Source: Rugalucina vietnamica (taxonomy: Eukaryota; Mollusca; Bivalvia; Lucinida; Lucinidae). Taken from it: a DNA stretch of 64,000 bases. Position numbers and translations under genes: made by a program. A model generated the notes under the pieces. The model searched no databases. It was not told the DNA's origin and saw only the letters and a list, made by a program, of their open reading frames with translations. Shown here piece after piece: positions 11,648 through 24,760 of the stretch. The stretch is taken from the NCBI GenBank assembly GCA_964017185.1, contig OZ024880.1, positions 32,206,329 to 32,270,328 on the forward strand, written 5' to 3'. How positions within the stretch are numbered: position 1 is the first letter of the stretch; each line of letters opens with the position of its first letter.

Positions 11648-11874
11648 TGAGCCGCGTCTTTGAGAAAACCGGTCTTTGGGGTTTCCGACCTGGTCTGACA
11701 CAAACCGGTCTGTGCAGCCACAGAAGATGGTTAGAAGCTTAAAATTTCGGATTTAGGAAGAACTATCCGAGTTGCAAAAACAAAGGCGCTGATCAGCTTC
11801 GCAGTTACTGGGAAGCTGATCTGCGTCTTTGTTTTCGCATAGACAAAAATCCGGTTTTCTTATGAAGAGGCTCA
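11648..11874. mobile_element. family A MITE, copy 4
   Basis: Complete copy, GAGCCGCGTCTTTGAGAAAA at the left and GAAGAGGCTC at the right. Confidence 0.85.
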
Positions 11875-12359
11875 ATTAATATTGATTACAGAGGCTACAA
11901 CCAAGGTTATGTATTTATGTATATTTATATTTTAATTTAAAATGTTAATACTGATCAAATAAAGTGCAATAACATGTTATGTGTACTTGTTGACTTTGTT
12001 GAATTCCTGAGCAACAATTTATAGTCGCGGAAATAATTGGAAGTAACTAGTTATGAATATAATGAATGTGTCTGTTCAGATTTCAACTTCTCCCCATCAG
12101 TCAATGTTTATGCCCAGTTTTCATATTTTTCCCATGAGTCAATGTGTCCACCCATTTTTCGAGTTACGTCCATGAATCAATGTGACTGCTTAGATTTCAA
12201 GTTCTACTGATGGGTCAAGGTGTCAGCCAAGATTTCAAGTTCTATTATTTGATAAGATATCAAATTCTATGTTTGATCTTGGTGTCTGCTCAGATTTCAA
12301 GCTACCTATGATTCAATATGTCTGCCAAGGTTTCAAGTTCTACCTTGAGTCAAGATAAC

Positions 12360-15300
12360 TGCACAGATTCTACCCATGAGTCGATATATCTGCACAGATT
12401 TCAAGTTCTACCCATGAGTCAATATGTCTGCTCAGATTTCGAGGTTTACCCATGAGTCAATATATCTGCTCAGATTTCAAGTTCTACTCATGAGTCAATA
12501 TATCTGCACAGATTTTACCCATGAGTCGATATATCTGCTCAGATTTCAAGTTCTACCCATGAGTCAATATATCTGCTCAGATTTCAAGTTCTACCCATGA
12601 GTCAATATATCTGCTCAGATTTCAAGTTCTACCCATGAGTCAATATATCTGCTCAGATTTCAAGTTCTTCCCATGAGTCAATATATCTGCTAAGATTTCG
12701 AGTTCTACCGGTCCCATGAGTCAATACATCTGCACAGATTTTAAGTTCTGCCCATTGTTCAATATATCTGCTCAGATTTCAAGTTCTTCCCATGAGTCAA
12801 TATATCTGCTCAGATTTCAAGATGTACCCATGATTCAATATATCTGCTCAGATTTCAAGCTCTACCCATTATTAGCTCACCTGAGCTGAAGGCTCACAGG
12901 TGAGCTTATAGGATAGGCAGGCATCCGTCGTCGTCCGTCCACAATTTCAAAGAAGAATATTTCTGAAGCTAGTAGGCCGATCTTGATCAAATGTAATGTG
13001 AACCATAATTGGGTTGGGGGATTGATGGCATTAGGTTTTGGAGCAGATTGTATCAAAATTGTTGTTTCCATGGCAACAGATAGGTCCCATAGACTTACAA
13101 TGGGAAAAACTAAAAAAATCTTCTTCTCTGAAACCACTAGGCCCACAGCTTTGATATTTGGTATGTAGCAATGGCTAATGGTCCTCTACATAAATTGTGC
13201 CATTCATGCCCCTGGGGTCAAATTTGGCCACGCCCCTGGGGTTGATAGTCTCCATAGACTTACTATGGGAAAAAAATTAAAAAATCTTCTTCTCTGAAAC
13301 CACAGGGCCCACAGCTTTGATATTTTGTATGTGGCAATGGCTAATGGTCCTCTACATAATTTGTGCCAGCCATGCCCCTGGGGTCAAATTTGGCCACGCC
13401 CCAGGGGTGGATAGTTTCCATAGACTTACAATTGGAAAAACTAAAAAAATCTTATTCTCTGAAACCACTAGGCCCACAGCTTTGATATTTGGTATGTAGC
13501 AATGGCTAATGGTCCTCTACATAAATTGTGCCAATCATGCCCCTGGGGTCAAATTTGGCCACGCCCCGGGGGTCGATAGTCTCCATAGACCTACAATAGG
13601 AAAAAACTAAAAAAATCTTCTTCTCTGAAACCACTAGGCCAACAGCTTTGATATTTGGTATGTAGCAATGGCTAATGGTCCTCTACATAAATTCTGCCAT
13701 TCATGCTCCTGGGATCAAATTTGGCCACGCCCCGGGGGTTGATAGTCTCCATAGACTTACTATGGGAAAAAAATTAAAAAATCTTCTCTGAAACCACAGG
13801 GCCCACAGCTTTGATATTTTGTATGTGGCAATGGCTAATGGTCCTCTACATAAATTGTGCCAATCATGTCCCCGGGGTCAAAATTGGCCACGCCCCGGGG
13901 GTCGATAGTCTCCATAGACCTACAATAATTATAGGAAAAACTAAAAAAATCTTCTTCTCTGAAACCACTAGGCCCACAGCTTTGTTATTTGGTATGTAGC
14001 AATGGCTAATGGTCCTCTACATAAATAGTGCCATTCATGCCCCTGGGTTCAAATTTGGCCAGGCCCCGGAGGTTGATAGTCTCAATAGACTTGCTATGGG
14101 AAAAAAATTCAAAAATCTTCTTCTCTGAAACCACAGTGCACACAGCTTTGATATTTTGTATGTGGCAATGGCTAATGGTCCTCTACATAAATTGTGCCAG
14201 CCATGCCCCTGGGGTCAAATTTGGCCACGCCCCGGGGGTCGATAGTCTCCATAGACTTACAATGGGAAAAACTAAAAAAATCTTCTTCTCTGAAACCAAA
14301 AGGCCCAGAGCTTCTATATTTTGTATGTAGCAATGTTTGGTAGTCCCCATTATAAATTGTGCCAGTCATGCCCCTGGGTCAAATTTGGCCATGCCCCGGG
14401 GGTCAATAGTGTCCATGCATAGACTTTCATTGGTTGATTCTCAATTAATTTAAATCTCATGAGCTTACAATGTGATAATCTCTCAGGTGAGCTACAGGAC
14501 CAATGGTCCCCTAGTTCAATATGTCTGCTCAGATTTCAAGCTCTACCCATGAGTCAATATATCTGCTCAGATTTCAAGTTCTACCCATGATTCAATATGT
14601 CTGCTCAGATTTCAAGTTCTACCCATGAGTCAATATATCTGCTCAGATTTCAAGCTCTACCCATGATTCAATATATCTGCTCAGATTTCAAGTTCTACCC
14701 ATGATTCAATATATCTGCTCAGATTTCAAGCTCTACCCAAGATTCAATATATCTGCTCAGATTTCAAGTTCTACCCATGATTCAATATATCTGCTCAGAT
14801 TTCAAGTTCTACCACCCATGATTCAATATATCTGCTCAGATTTCAAGTTCTACCCATGAGTCAATATATCTGCTCAGATTTCAAGCTCTACCCAAGATTC
14901 AATATATCTGCTCAGATTTCAAGTTCTACCCATGAGTCAATATATCTGCTCAGATTTCAAGTTCTACCCATGAGTCAATATATCTGCTCAGATTTCAAGC
15001 TCTACCCATGAGTCAATACATCTGCTCAGATTTCAAGTTCTACCCATGATTCAATATATCTGCTCAGATTTCAAGTTCTACCCATGAGTCAATATATCTG
15101 CTCAGATTTCAAGCTCTACCCAAGATTCAATATATCTGCTCAGATTTCAAGTTCTACCCATGAGTCAATATATCTGCTCAGATTTCAAGTTCTACCCATG
15201 AGTCAATATATCTGCTCAGATTTCAAGTTCTTCCCATGAGTCAATATATCTGCTCAGATTTCAAGTTCTACCGGTCCCATGAGTCAATACATCTGCACAG

Positions 15301-16370
15301 ATTTTAAGTTCTGCCCATGGTTCAATATATCTGCTCAGATTTCAAGTTCTTCCCATGAGTCAATATATCTGCTCAGATTTCAAGCTGTACCCATGATTCA
15401 ATATGTCTGCTCAGATTTCAAGCTCTACCCATTATTCAATATGTCTGCTCAGATTTCAAGTTCTACCCATGAGTCAATATATCTGCTCAGATTTCAAGCT
15501 CTACCCATGATTCAATATATCTGCTCAGATTTCAAGTTCTACATATGATTCAATATATCTGCACAGATTTCAAGTTCTACCCATGAGTCAATATATCTGC
15601 TCAGATTTCAAGCTCTACCCAAGATTCAATATATCTGCTCAGATTTCAAGCTCTACCCATGATTCAATATATCTGCTCAGATTTCATGTTCTACCCATGA
15701 TTCAAAATTTCTGCTCAGATTTCAAGCTCTACCCATGAGTCAATACATCTGCACAGATTTCAAGTTCTACCCATGAGTCAATATATCTGCTCAGATTTCA
15801 AGCTCTACCCATGATTCAATATATCTGCTCAGATTTCAAATTCTACCCTTGATTCAATATATCTGCTCAGATTTCAAATTCTACCCATGATTCAATATAT
15901 CTGCTCAGATTTCAAGCTCTACCCATGATTCAATATATCTGCTCAGATTTCAAGTTTTACCCATGAGTCAATACATCTGCTCAGATTTCAAGCTCTACCC
16001 ATGATTCAATATATCTGCTCAGATTTCAAGTGCTACCCATGATTCATTATATCTGCTCAGATTTCAAGTTCTACCCATGAGTCAATATATCTGCTCAGAT
16101 TTCAAGCTCTACCCATGATTTAGTATATCTGCTCAGATTTCAAGCTCTACCCATTAGTCAATATATCTGCTCAGATTTCAAGTTTTACCCATGAGTCAAT
16201 ATATCTGCTCGGATTTCAAGTTCTACCCATGAGTCGGTATATCTGCTTAGATTTCAAGTCCTTCCCATGAGTCAAAATATCTGCTCAGATTTCAAGTTTT
16301 ACCCATGAGTCAATATACATGTATCTGCAAAGATTTTGAGTTCTACCCATGAGTCAATATATCTGCTCAG
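12360..16370. repeat. 38-bp satellite units (outside the C2 insertion)
   Basis: The unit begins 'tctgctcagatttcaagttc' and continues 'tacccatgagtcaatata'. Most copies differ by single bases such as 'gattcaat' for 'gagtcaat' and 'aagctc' for 'aagttc'. Confidence 0.9.
12871..14514. mobile_element. composite element C2, inserted in the satellite
   Basis: Same ends as C1 (TTAGCTCACCTGAGC; ggtcccctag) and the same 168-bp tandem units, but fewer of them. Satellite units resume directly on both sides, so the element arrived after the array existed. No clear target duplication is visible. Confidence 0.85.
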
Positions 16371-17643
16371 ATTTAAGTTCAACTATGAGTCCACCTATGA
16401 GTCAAGGTGTCAGAACAAATTTCAAGTTTTACCCATGAGTTGAGGCATTTTCTTACTTTCTTACAATCAAATTGCCCACCCTTGAGTTCTTGAACTTCAA
16501 GATTTCAAGTTCTACCCACGAGTCAGTGTGTCAGCTCATCTATCAAGATTTCAAGATATACCGGTACCCGCGAGTCAAGTGTCTGCCCAAATTTCAAGTT
16601 CTATCCAGATTCAATCTGTCTGCCAAGATTTCAAGCTCTAACAAAGAGTCAATGTGTCTGCCCAGATTTCAACTTATTCCCATGAGTCAATTTTGCCAAA
16701 TTTCGTCAATATTTCAGCAGTGTCCTTTCGGCGAAATATCGTTTCGGCAAAGTGGTTTTTGGCGAAGTGTCATGGACCCAAAATTTCAAGTCCTACCATG
16801 AGTCAACACATCTGCTGAGATTTCAAGTTCTGCCAAAGAGTTAATGTGCAGGCCACGATTTCAAGATTTATCATGAGGCATGATATCTGCTGAGATTTCT
16901 ACGAATGAGTCGACGTGTCTGTACAGATTTCAAGTTTTACCATGAGGCATGATATCTGCTGAGATTTCCAGTTCTGTCCATGAGTTAATGTGTATGCCAA
17001 GATTTCAAGATTTTTATCATGAGGCATGATATCTGCTGAGATTTCCAGTTCTGTCCAGGAGTTAATGTGTATATGCCAAGATTTCAAAATTTTTATCATG
17101 AGGCATGATATCTGCTGAGATTTCAAGTTCTGCCCAAGAGTTAATGTGTATGTCAAGATTTCAAGTTTTACATTGAAGCATGATATCTGCTGAGATTTCA
17201 AGTTCTGCCCAAGAGTTAATGTGTATGTCAAGATTTCAAGTTTTACCATGAGGCATGATATCTGCTGAGATTTCAAGTTCTAGCCAAGAGTTAATGTGTA
17301 TGTCAAGATTTCAAGTTTTACATTGAAGCATGATATCTGCTGAGATTTCAAGTTCTGCCCAAGAGTTAATGTGTATGTCAAGATTTCAAGTTTTACCATG
17401 AGGCATGATATCTGCTGAGATTTCAAGTTCTGCCCAAGAGTTAATGTGTATGCCAAGATTTCAAGTTTTAACATGAGGCATGATATCTGCTGAGATTTCA
17501 AGTTCTACCCAAGAGTTAATGTGTATGCCAAGATTTCAAGTTTTAACATGAGGCATGATATCTGCTGAGATTTCAAGTTCTACCCAAGAGTTAATGTGTA
17601 TGCCAAGATTTCAAGTTTTAACATGAGGCATGATATCTGCTGA
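15105..17643. repeat. 2539-bp duplication, first copy
   Basis: Every landmark checked in this block recurs exactly 2539 bp downstream, including the irregular stretch with 'ccggtacccgcgagtcaagt' near 16561 and the unique 'ttcggcgaaatatcgtttcg' near 16726. Confidence 0.85.
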
Positions 17644-20600
17644 GATTTCAAGCTCTACCCAAGATTCAATATATCTGCTCAGATTTCAAGTTCTACCCAT
17701 GAGTCAATATATCTGCTCAGATTTCAAGTTCTACCCATGAGTCAATATATCTGCTCAGATTTCAAGTTCTTCCCATGAGTCAATATATCTGCTCAGATTT
17801 CAAGTTCTACCGGTCCCATGAGTCAATACATCTGCACAGATTTTAAGTTCTGCCCATGGTTCAATATATCTGCTCAGATTTCAAGTTCTTCCCATGAGTC
17901 AATATATCTGCTCAGATTTCAAGCTGTACCCATGATTCAATATGTCTGCTCAGATTTCAAGCTCTACCCATTATTCAATATGTCTGCTCAGATTTCAAGT
18001 TCTACCCATGAGTCAATATATCTGCTCAGATTTCAAGCTCTACCCATGATTCAATATATCTGCTCAGATTTCAAGTTCTACATATGATTCAATATATCTG
18101 CACAGATTTCAAGTTCTACCCATGAGTCAATATATCTGCTCAGATTTCAAGCTCTACCCAAGATTCAATATATCTGCTCAGATTTCAAGCTCTACCCATG
18201 ATTCAATATATCTGCTCAGATTTCATGTTCTACCCATGATTCAAAATTTCTGCTCAGATTTCAAGCTCTACCCATGAGTCAATACATCTGCACAGATTTC
18301 AAGTTCTACCCATGAGTCAATATATCTGCTCAGATTTCAAGCTCTACCCATGATTCAATATATCTGCTCAGATTTCAAATTCTACCCTTGATTCAATATA
18401 TCTGCTCAGATTTCAAATTCTACCCATGATTCAATATATCTGCTCAGATTTCAAGCTCTACCCATGATTCAATATATCTGCTCAGATTTCAAGTTTTACC
18501 CATGAGTCAATACATCTGCTCAGATTTCAAGCTCTACCCATGATTCAATATATCTGCTCAGATTTCAAGTGCTACCCATGATTCATTATATCTGCTCAGA
18601 TTTCAAGTTCTACCCATGAGTCAATATATCTGCTCAGATTTCAAGCTCTACCCATGATTTAGTATATCTGCTCAGATTTCAAGCTCTACCCATTAGTCAA
18701 TATATCTGCTCAGATTTCAAGTTTTACCCATGAGTCAATATATCTGCTCGGATTTCAAGTTCTACCCATGAGTCGGTATATCTGCTTAGATTTCAAGTCC
18801 TTCCCATGAGTCAAAATATCTGCTCAGATTTCAAGTTTTACCCATGAGTCAATATACATGTATCTGCAAAGATTTTGAGTTCTACCCATGAGTCAATATA
18901 TCTGCTCAGATTTAAGTTCAACTATGAGTCCACCTATGAGTCAAGGTGTCAGAACAAATTTCAAGTTTTACCCATGAGTTGAGGCATTTTCTTACTTTCT
19001 TACAATCAAATTGCCCACCCTTGAGTTCTTGAACTTCAAGATTTCAAGTTCTACCCACGAGTCAGTGTGTCAGCTCATCTATCAAGATTTCAAGATATAC
19101 CGGTACCCGCGAGTCAAGTGTCTGCCCAAATTTCAAGTTCTATCCAGATTCAATCTGTCTGCCAAGATTTCAAGCTCTAACAAAGAGTCAATGTGTCTGC
19201 CCAGATTTCAACTTATTCCCATGAGTCAATTTTGCCAAATTTCGTCAATATTTCAGCAGTGTCCTTTCGGCGAAATATCGTTTCGGCAAAGTGGTTTTTG
19301 GCGAAGTGTCATGGACCCAAAATTTCAAGTCCTACCATGAGTCAACACATCTGCTGAGATTTCAAGTTCTGCCAAAGAGTTAATGTGCAGGCCACGATTT
19401 CAAGATTTATCATGAGGCATGATATCTGCTGAGATTTCTACGAATGAGTCGACGTGTCTGTACAGATTTCAAGTTTTACCATGAGGCATGATATCTGCTG
19501 AGATTTCCAGTTCTGTCCATGAGTTAATGTGTATGCCAAGATTTCAAGATTTTTATCATGAGGCATGATATCTGCTGAGATTTCCAGTTCTGTCCAGGAG
19601 TTAATGTGTATATGCCAAGATTTCAAAATTTTTATCATGAGGCATGATATCTGCTGAGATTTCAAGTTCTGCCCAAGAGTTAATGTGTATGTCAAGATTT
19701 CAAGTTTTACATTGAAGCATGATATCTGCTGAGATTTCAAGTTCTGCCCAAGAGTTAATGTGTATGTCAAGATTTCAAGTTTTACCATGAGGCATGATAT
19801 CTGCTGAGATTTCAAGTTCTAGCCAAGAGTTAATGTGTATGTCAAGATTTCAAGTTTTACATTGAAGCATGATATCTGCTGAGATTTCAAGTTCTGCCCA
19901 AGAGTTAATGTGTATGTCAAGATTTCAAGTTTTACCATGAGGCATGATATCTGCTGAGATTTCAAGTTCTGCCCAAGAGTTAATGTGTATGCCAAGATTT
20001 CAAGTTTTAACATGAGGCATGATATCTGCTGAGATTTCAAGTTCTACCCAAGAGTTAATGTGTATGCCAAGATTTCAAGTTTTAACATGAGGCATGATAT
20101 CTGCTGAGATTTCAAGTTCTACCCAAGAGTTAATGTGTATGCCAAGATTTCAAGTTTTAACATGAGGCATGATATCTGCTGAGATTTCAAGTTCTGCCCA
20201 AGAGTTAATGTGTATGCCAAGATTTCAAGTTTTAACATGAGGCATGATATCTGCTGAGATTTCAAGTTCTGCCCAAGAGTTAATGTGTATGCCAAGATTT
20301 CAAGTTTTAACATGAGGCATGATATCTGCTGAGATTTCAAGTTCTAGCCGTGAGTCAATGTGTATGCCAAGATTTCAAGTTTGACATTGAGGCATGATAT
20401 CTGCTGAGATTTCAAGTTCTGCCCAAGAGTTAATGTGTATGCCAAGATTTCAAGTTTTAACATGAGGCATGATATCTGCTGAGATTTCAAGTTCTAGCCG
20501 TGAGTCAATGTGTATGCCAAGATTTCAAGTTTGACATTGAGGCATGATATCTGCTGAGATTTCAAGTTCTGCCCAAGAGTTAATGTGTATGTCAAGATTT

Positions 20601-20750
20601 CAAGTTTTACCATGAGGCATGATATCTGCTGAGATTTCAAGTTCTGCCCAAGAGTTAATGTGTATGTCAAGATTTCAAGTTTTAACATGAGGCATGATAT
20701 CTGCTGAGATTTCAAGTTCTACCCAAGAGTTAATGTGTATGTCAAGATTT
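16900..20750. repeat. 75-bp two-part satellite units
   Basis: One half contains 'ctgctgagatttcaagttct', the other 'tgtatgccaagatttcaagt'. Since 75 is a multiple of three, frames stay open over many units and read as a 25-residue protein repeat on the - strand. The second 2539-bp copy also holds 38-bp units between about 17650 and 18900. Confidence 0.85.
17644..20182. repeat. 2539-bp duplication, second copy
   Basis: Tandem copy of 15105-17643. No difference was found at the positions compared; beyond about 20180 the two sequences part. Confidence 0.85.
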
Positions 20751-21472
20751 CAAGATATCTGCTGAGATTTCAAGTTCTGCCCAAGAGTTAATGTGTATGC
20801 CAAGATTTCAAGTTTTACCATGAGGCATGATATCTGCTGAGATTTCAAGTTCTGCCCAAGAGTTAATGTGCATGTCAAGATTTCAAGTTTTAACATGAGG
20901 CATGATATCTGCTGAGATTTCAAGTTCTGCCCAAGAGTTAATGTGTATGCCAAGATTTCAAGATATCTGCTGAGATTTCAAGTTCTGCCCAAGAGTTAAT
21001 GTGTATGCCAAGATTTCAAGATATCTGCTGAGATTTCAAGTTCTGCCCAAGAGTTAATGTGTATGCCAAGATTTCAAGATATCTGCTGAGATTTCAAGTT
21101 TTGCCCAAGAGTTAATGTGTATGCCAAGATTTCAAGATACACTTATCTGCTGAGATTTCAAGTTCTGCTCAAGAGTTAATGTGTATGCCAAGATTTCAAG
21201 ATATCTGCTGAGATTTCAAGTTCTGCCCAAGAGTTAATGTGTATGCCAAGATTTCAAGTTTGACATTGAGGCATGATATCTGCTGAGATTTCAAGTTCTG
21301 CCCAAGAGTTAATGTGTATGCCAAGATTTCAAGATATCTGCTGAGATTTCAAGTTCTGCCCAAGAGTTAATGTGTATGCCAAGATTTCAAGATATCTGCT
21401 GAGATTTCAAGTTCTGCCCAAGAGTTAATGTGTATGCCAAGATTTCAAGATATCTGCTGAGATTTCAAGTTC
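20750..21472. repeat. 58-bp satellite units
   Basis: A shortened form of the 75-bp unit, lacking the 'ttttaacatgaggcatg' segment; about ten copies, most nearly identical. Confidence 0.85.
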
Positions 21473-21579
21473 TGTAATACTGAATTACAACTTTCTAAAA
21501 TGCTAGTAACTTACTAAATCCAAAATAAAAATGGACAAATTTCATCCACTAGCTTTTAAAACAAGAACGCCATGGAGGT

Positions 21580-22388
21580 CGATATCGCACCTGCATCAGG
21601 CAAAATAATAAAAAATAAGAGATATAGGTCAAGGGCACTAGGTCAAGATGTACTATTACAGGGTATGTCAAGGACAATTACTATGCAAGGTTTCACATTC
21701 ATAGCTTCCTTATGTGCAGAGAAAATCAAACTTTGACATAAAAATTAACAAAGTCAATGGACCATGAAATATTGGTCAAGGGCATCAGGTCAAGGTGCAT
21801 GCTCGAAGGGTATGTCAAGGACAATTACTATGCAAGGTTTCAAGGTATCACTGATGCAGAGAAACCCAAATTTTGGCATAAAAATTAACAAAGTCAATGA
21901 AATATGGGTCAAGGGCACTGGGTTAAGAAGCATGCATGAAGGGTATGTCAAGGACAGTTACTATGCAAGGTTTCACACTCACAGCTATCACTTATGCAGA
22001 GAAAACCAAACTTCGACGTAAAAATTAACAAAGTCAATGGACCGTGAAATATAGGTCAAGGACACTGGGTCAAGGTGCGTGCTTGAAGGGTATGTCAAGG
22101 ACAATTTCTATACAAGGTTTCATAGTCGCAGCTATCACTGATGCAGAGAATACCAAACTTCGACGTAAAAATTAACAAAGTCAATGGACCGTGAAATATA
22201 GGTCAAGGGCACTGGGTCAAGGTGCATGCTTGAAGGGTATGTCAAGGACAATTACTATACAAGTTTTCATAGTCACAGCTATCACTGATGCAGAGAAAAC
22301 AAAAACTTCGACATAAATGTTGACGGACAGGACGGATGGACAGAAATTTGGACTCCTATATCGCACCCTGCTATAAGCAGGTGCGATA
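21580..22388. mobile_element. composite element with internal tandem units
   Basis: Inverted ends ATATCGCACCTGC (21582) and GCAGGTGCGATA (to 22388). Inside are five tandem units of 133-147 bp marked by 'gggtatgtcaaggacaatta' at about 21660, 21807, 21940, 22087 and 22234. No coding region. Confidence 0.75.
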
Positions 22389-22486
22389 AAAAATCAGTTA
22401 AAATCACTAAGACACTGCCACCTTCGATTTCTTCCGAATATGGAAATTCGTAAAATAAAATAAGAAATGATGCATAGTTTGAAAAA

Positions 22487-22575
22487 ATCCCACGTCCCTG
22501 ATGGGATTTGAACCCGATTCGCCCGGGTAGAAATCCAATGCTCTAAACCACTAAGCCAAAGAGTCGACTCCCTGA
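22487..22575 (-). repeat. tRNA-derived repeat (SINE-like)
   Basis: Read on the - strand it has an A box (TGGCTTAGTGGTTTAGAGC) and a B box (GGGTTCAAATCCC) at tRNA-like spacing. The outer arms do not form a proper acceptor stem, so I do not call a functional tRNA. Confidence 0.55.
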
Positions 22576-22689
22576 CGCAGTATGTCAAGAGATTGTACTT
22601 TTATGATAGATTTTATCGAATTGATACATTGTGTTATTTTATGAAGCTACGCATCATGTGATCTGCCAACCTGACCTTCCAACCACGGC

Positions 22690-22917
22690 AGATAATCTCA
22701 AATGAATGAGTGGTGCAATGGGACATAACATTACAAACTTTTGTTCTCCCTTCCCTAGGAAGCTCAACATGAAGTTTGGCTTTGATTGGCCAAGCTGTTT
22801 GAGAGATTATGTTTGAACATTGTAAACGACAACAACAACAACAGCGACAATGATGGATGCCAGAGCATGCCTATTCTATAAGCTCATCTGTGAGCATTTG
22901 GCTCTTGCGAGCTAAAA
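22690..22917. mobile_element. fragment related to composite family C
   Basis: Shares 'tgaagtttggctttgattgg' with C4-C6 and ends in 'ctcttgcgagctaa', a diverged form of the family end. Confidence 0.5.
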
Positions 22918-23037
22918 AGCTTCACCCTCAACCAACTAAATTTAATAGCTAGGAAGGCCTTCATAGAGTCTAACCATGCATGATTGGGTTTTCTGAGACA
23001 CCACTTTTTATCTCTTTTTATGTCTTATTAGTACAAA

Positions 23038-23253
23038 TGAGCCTTAGCATGAGAAAACCAACAATCTGGGTTCCCGACCAGGTCCAACAAATCGGCCAGT
23101 ACAGTCATGGAAGCAGGACAGAGTCTTGAAATTGTGGATTTAGAAGCGAAACTGCACTATCCGAGTAGCAAAAACAAAGGTGTGTTACTGCATAGCTGTC
23201 CTGCGTCTTGGTTTTCGCATATGCAGATTGCCAGTTTTCTGGTGTGGCTGCTA
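23038..23253. mobile_element. family A MITE, copy 5
   Basis: Both ends recognisable; central hairpin diverged. Confidence 0.75.
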
Positions 23254-23361
23254 AAATGTGATTTGCACTATCGAGGTAATATCAAAAAGTTTTTTAATTC
23301 TCTTGTTTTATGAAAGAGATTAAAGTCAACAAATGAAGAAAAGAAGCAGCTATACAATATT

Positions 23362-23584
23362 TGAGCCGCGTCCTGAGAAAACCAGATTTTGCCTATGGGA
23401 AAACAAAGGCACAGATCAGCTTCGCAACTATCAGCCCTTTGTTTTTGCTACACGGATAATACAATACCTCTTCTTCTTAAATCTGAAATTTCAAGCTTCT
23501 AGCCTGCTTCTGTGACTGTACAGATCGGTTTGTGTCAGACCTGGTCAGAAACCCTGAAGACGGGTTTTCTCGCGTCGTGGCTCA
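23362..23584. mobile_element. family A MITE, copy 6
   Basis: Complete copy, GAGCCGCGTCCTGAGAAAAC at the left and CGTCGTGGCTC at the right; the centre is shortened. Confidence 0.8.
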
Positions 23585-23756
23585 TATAAGGTAGGGCTGG
23601 TACAGGTCACTCAGAAGCTACATGTTTTGTGTAGGAAAAAGCTGATAAATGTTTTACTTTGATTCACAGTTTGCTGTCAGGCACATCACGTTAACATGTC
23701 CATTCAATATATATCCCCTTAACAGCTGCAAAACTGGTATACAGGGGTATACCATT

Positions 23757-24646
23757 TTTAGCTCACCCGAGCCAAAGGCTATACAATGAGCTTATAGGAT
23801 GACCATGCTCCATCGTCCGTTTGTCATCGTCCACAATTTTAAAGATCTTCTCCTCTGAAACTGCATGGCCAATCACAGTCAAACTTCATGTGGAGCATCC
23901 TTAGGATGGGGGAATGAAAGTTTATATAAATGGTCCAGGTCAAATGACCAAGATGGCCACCACGGCTATAAATAGCAAAAATCTTTAAAAATCTTCTCCA
24001 GACAGCCTTTGATTTTGAAACTTGGCATGAAGCATCAGGGAGAGGAACTCTGCAAAATTTATATAAATCATGACCCTGGGATGACCTTGACCTATTTTAC
24101 GACAAGGTCAACATAGGTAGTGCATTCATTTCAAAGGGGAAAATTGTCAAAATGTCATTTGAAGGGAAAAACTTGAAGGAAATGGGCAGTAGTACTGAAG
24201 ATTTATGATTCTGAAAACATTTGGACCCCACCCAGGGGCAATATACATGTATATTGCCATAATATTTAAAGATCTTCTTCTCTGAAACTGCTTGACCAAT
24301 CAAAGCCAAACTTCATGTGGAGCATCCTTAGGAACGGGGAATGAAAGTTTATATAAATGGTCCAGGTCACATGACCAAGATGGCCGCCAAGGCTATAAAT
24401 GGCAAAAACCTTTAAAAATCTTCTCCAGACTGAAGATTAATGTTTCTGAAAAAATTTGGACCCAAGGGGCTGGTCTGCCGCACCCCGGGGCAATATACAT
24501 GTATATTACCATAATATTCAAAGATCTTCACTAGAATGGCTTGGCTGATCAAAGTCAAATTTTATAGGAAGCATCTGTATGAAGGGAGAACCATAGTATT
24601 ATCTCAAATCTCAAGTGAGCATTTACAGGACCACTGGTCCTTCTAG
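23757..24646. mobile_element. composite element C3
   Basis: Left end TTAGCTCACCCGAGCC, right end 'ggaccactggtccttctag'. It carries two diverged copies of an about 450-bp unit with 'ttcaaagatcttc' type motifs and TGACCTTGACCT at 24082-24093. Confidence 0.75.
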
Positions 24647-24647
24647 T

Positions 24648-24760
24648 TCTTATTTTTGATCAAAAACATAGATTGTGGGTACTCGTTAGAACCGCCTAGA
24701 TGTGATGGTTCTTTACTTGTAAACTACAATCAATGTTTTGAGCAAAAATAAAAATATCAA
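24648..24760. mobile_element. fold-back element, diverged copy
   Basis: Same arms as 3013-3117 ('catagattgtgggtactcgt' and 'gagcaaaaataaaaata'), with more mismatches in the right arm. It abuts C3. Confidence 0.65.

Larger units (their letters stand above)
12070..21475. repeat. 9.4-kb satellite array
   Basis: Almost the whole interval is built from relatives of 'gatttcaagttctacccatg'. Three unit types follow one another: a 38-bp unit (about 12360-16370 and inside the duplicate), a 75-bp unit made of two halves (about 16900-20750), and a 58-bp unit (about 20750-21470). The left edge (12070-12360) and the stretch 16370-16900 are degenerate. It is interrupted by composite element C2 at 12871-14514. 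Long open frames on both strands follow the repeat period and are not genes. Confidence 0.95.

Noticed and set aside
8535..14369. Short frames ending SETTRPTALIFGM and relatives
   Set aside because: They recur with every 168-bp unit of composite elements C1 and C2.
12360..16370. CRISPR-like regular repeat array
   Set aside because: The repeats are contiguous with no unique spacers, and the context is a metazoan genome.
15279..20953. Many open frames of 60-125 codons in the satellite on both strands
   Set aside because: They follow the 38-, 75- and 58-bp repeat periods and repeat each other; no gene-like features.
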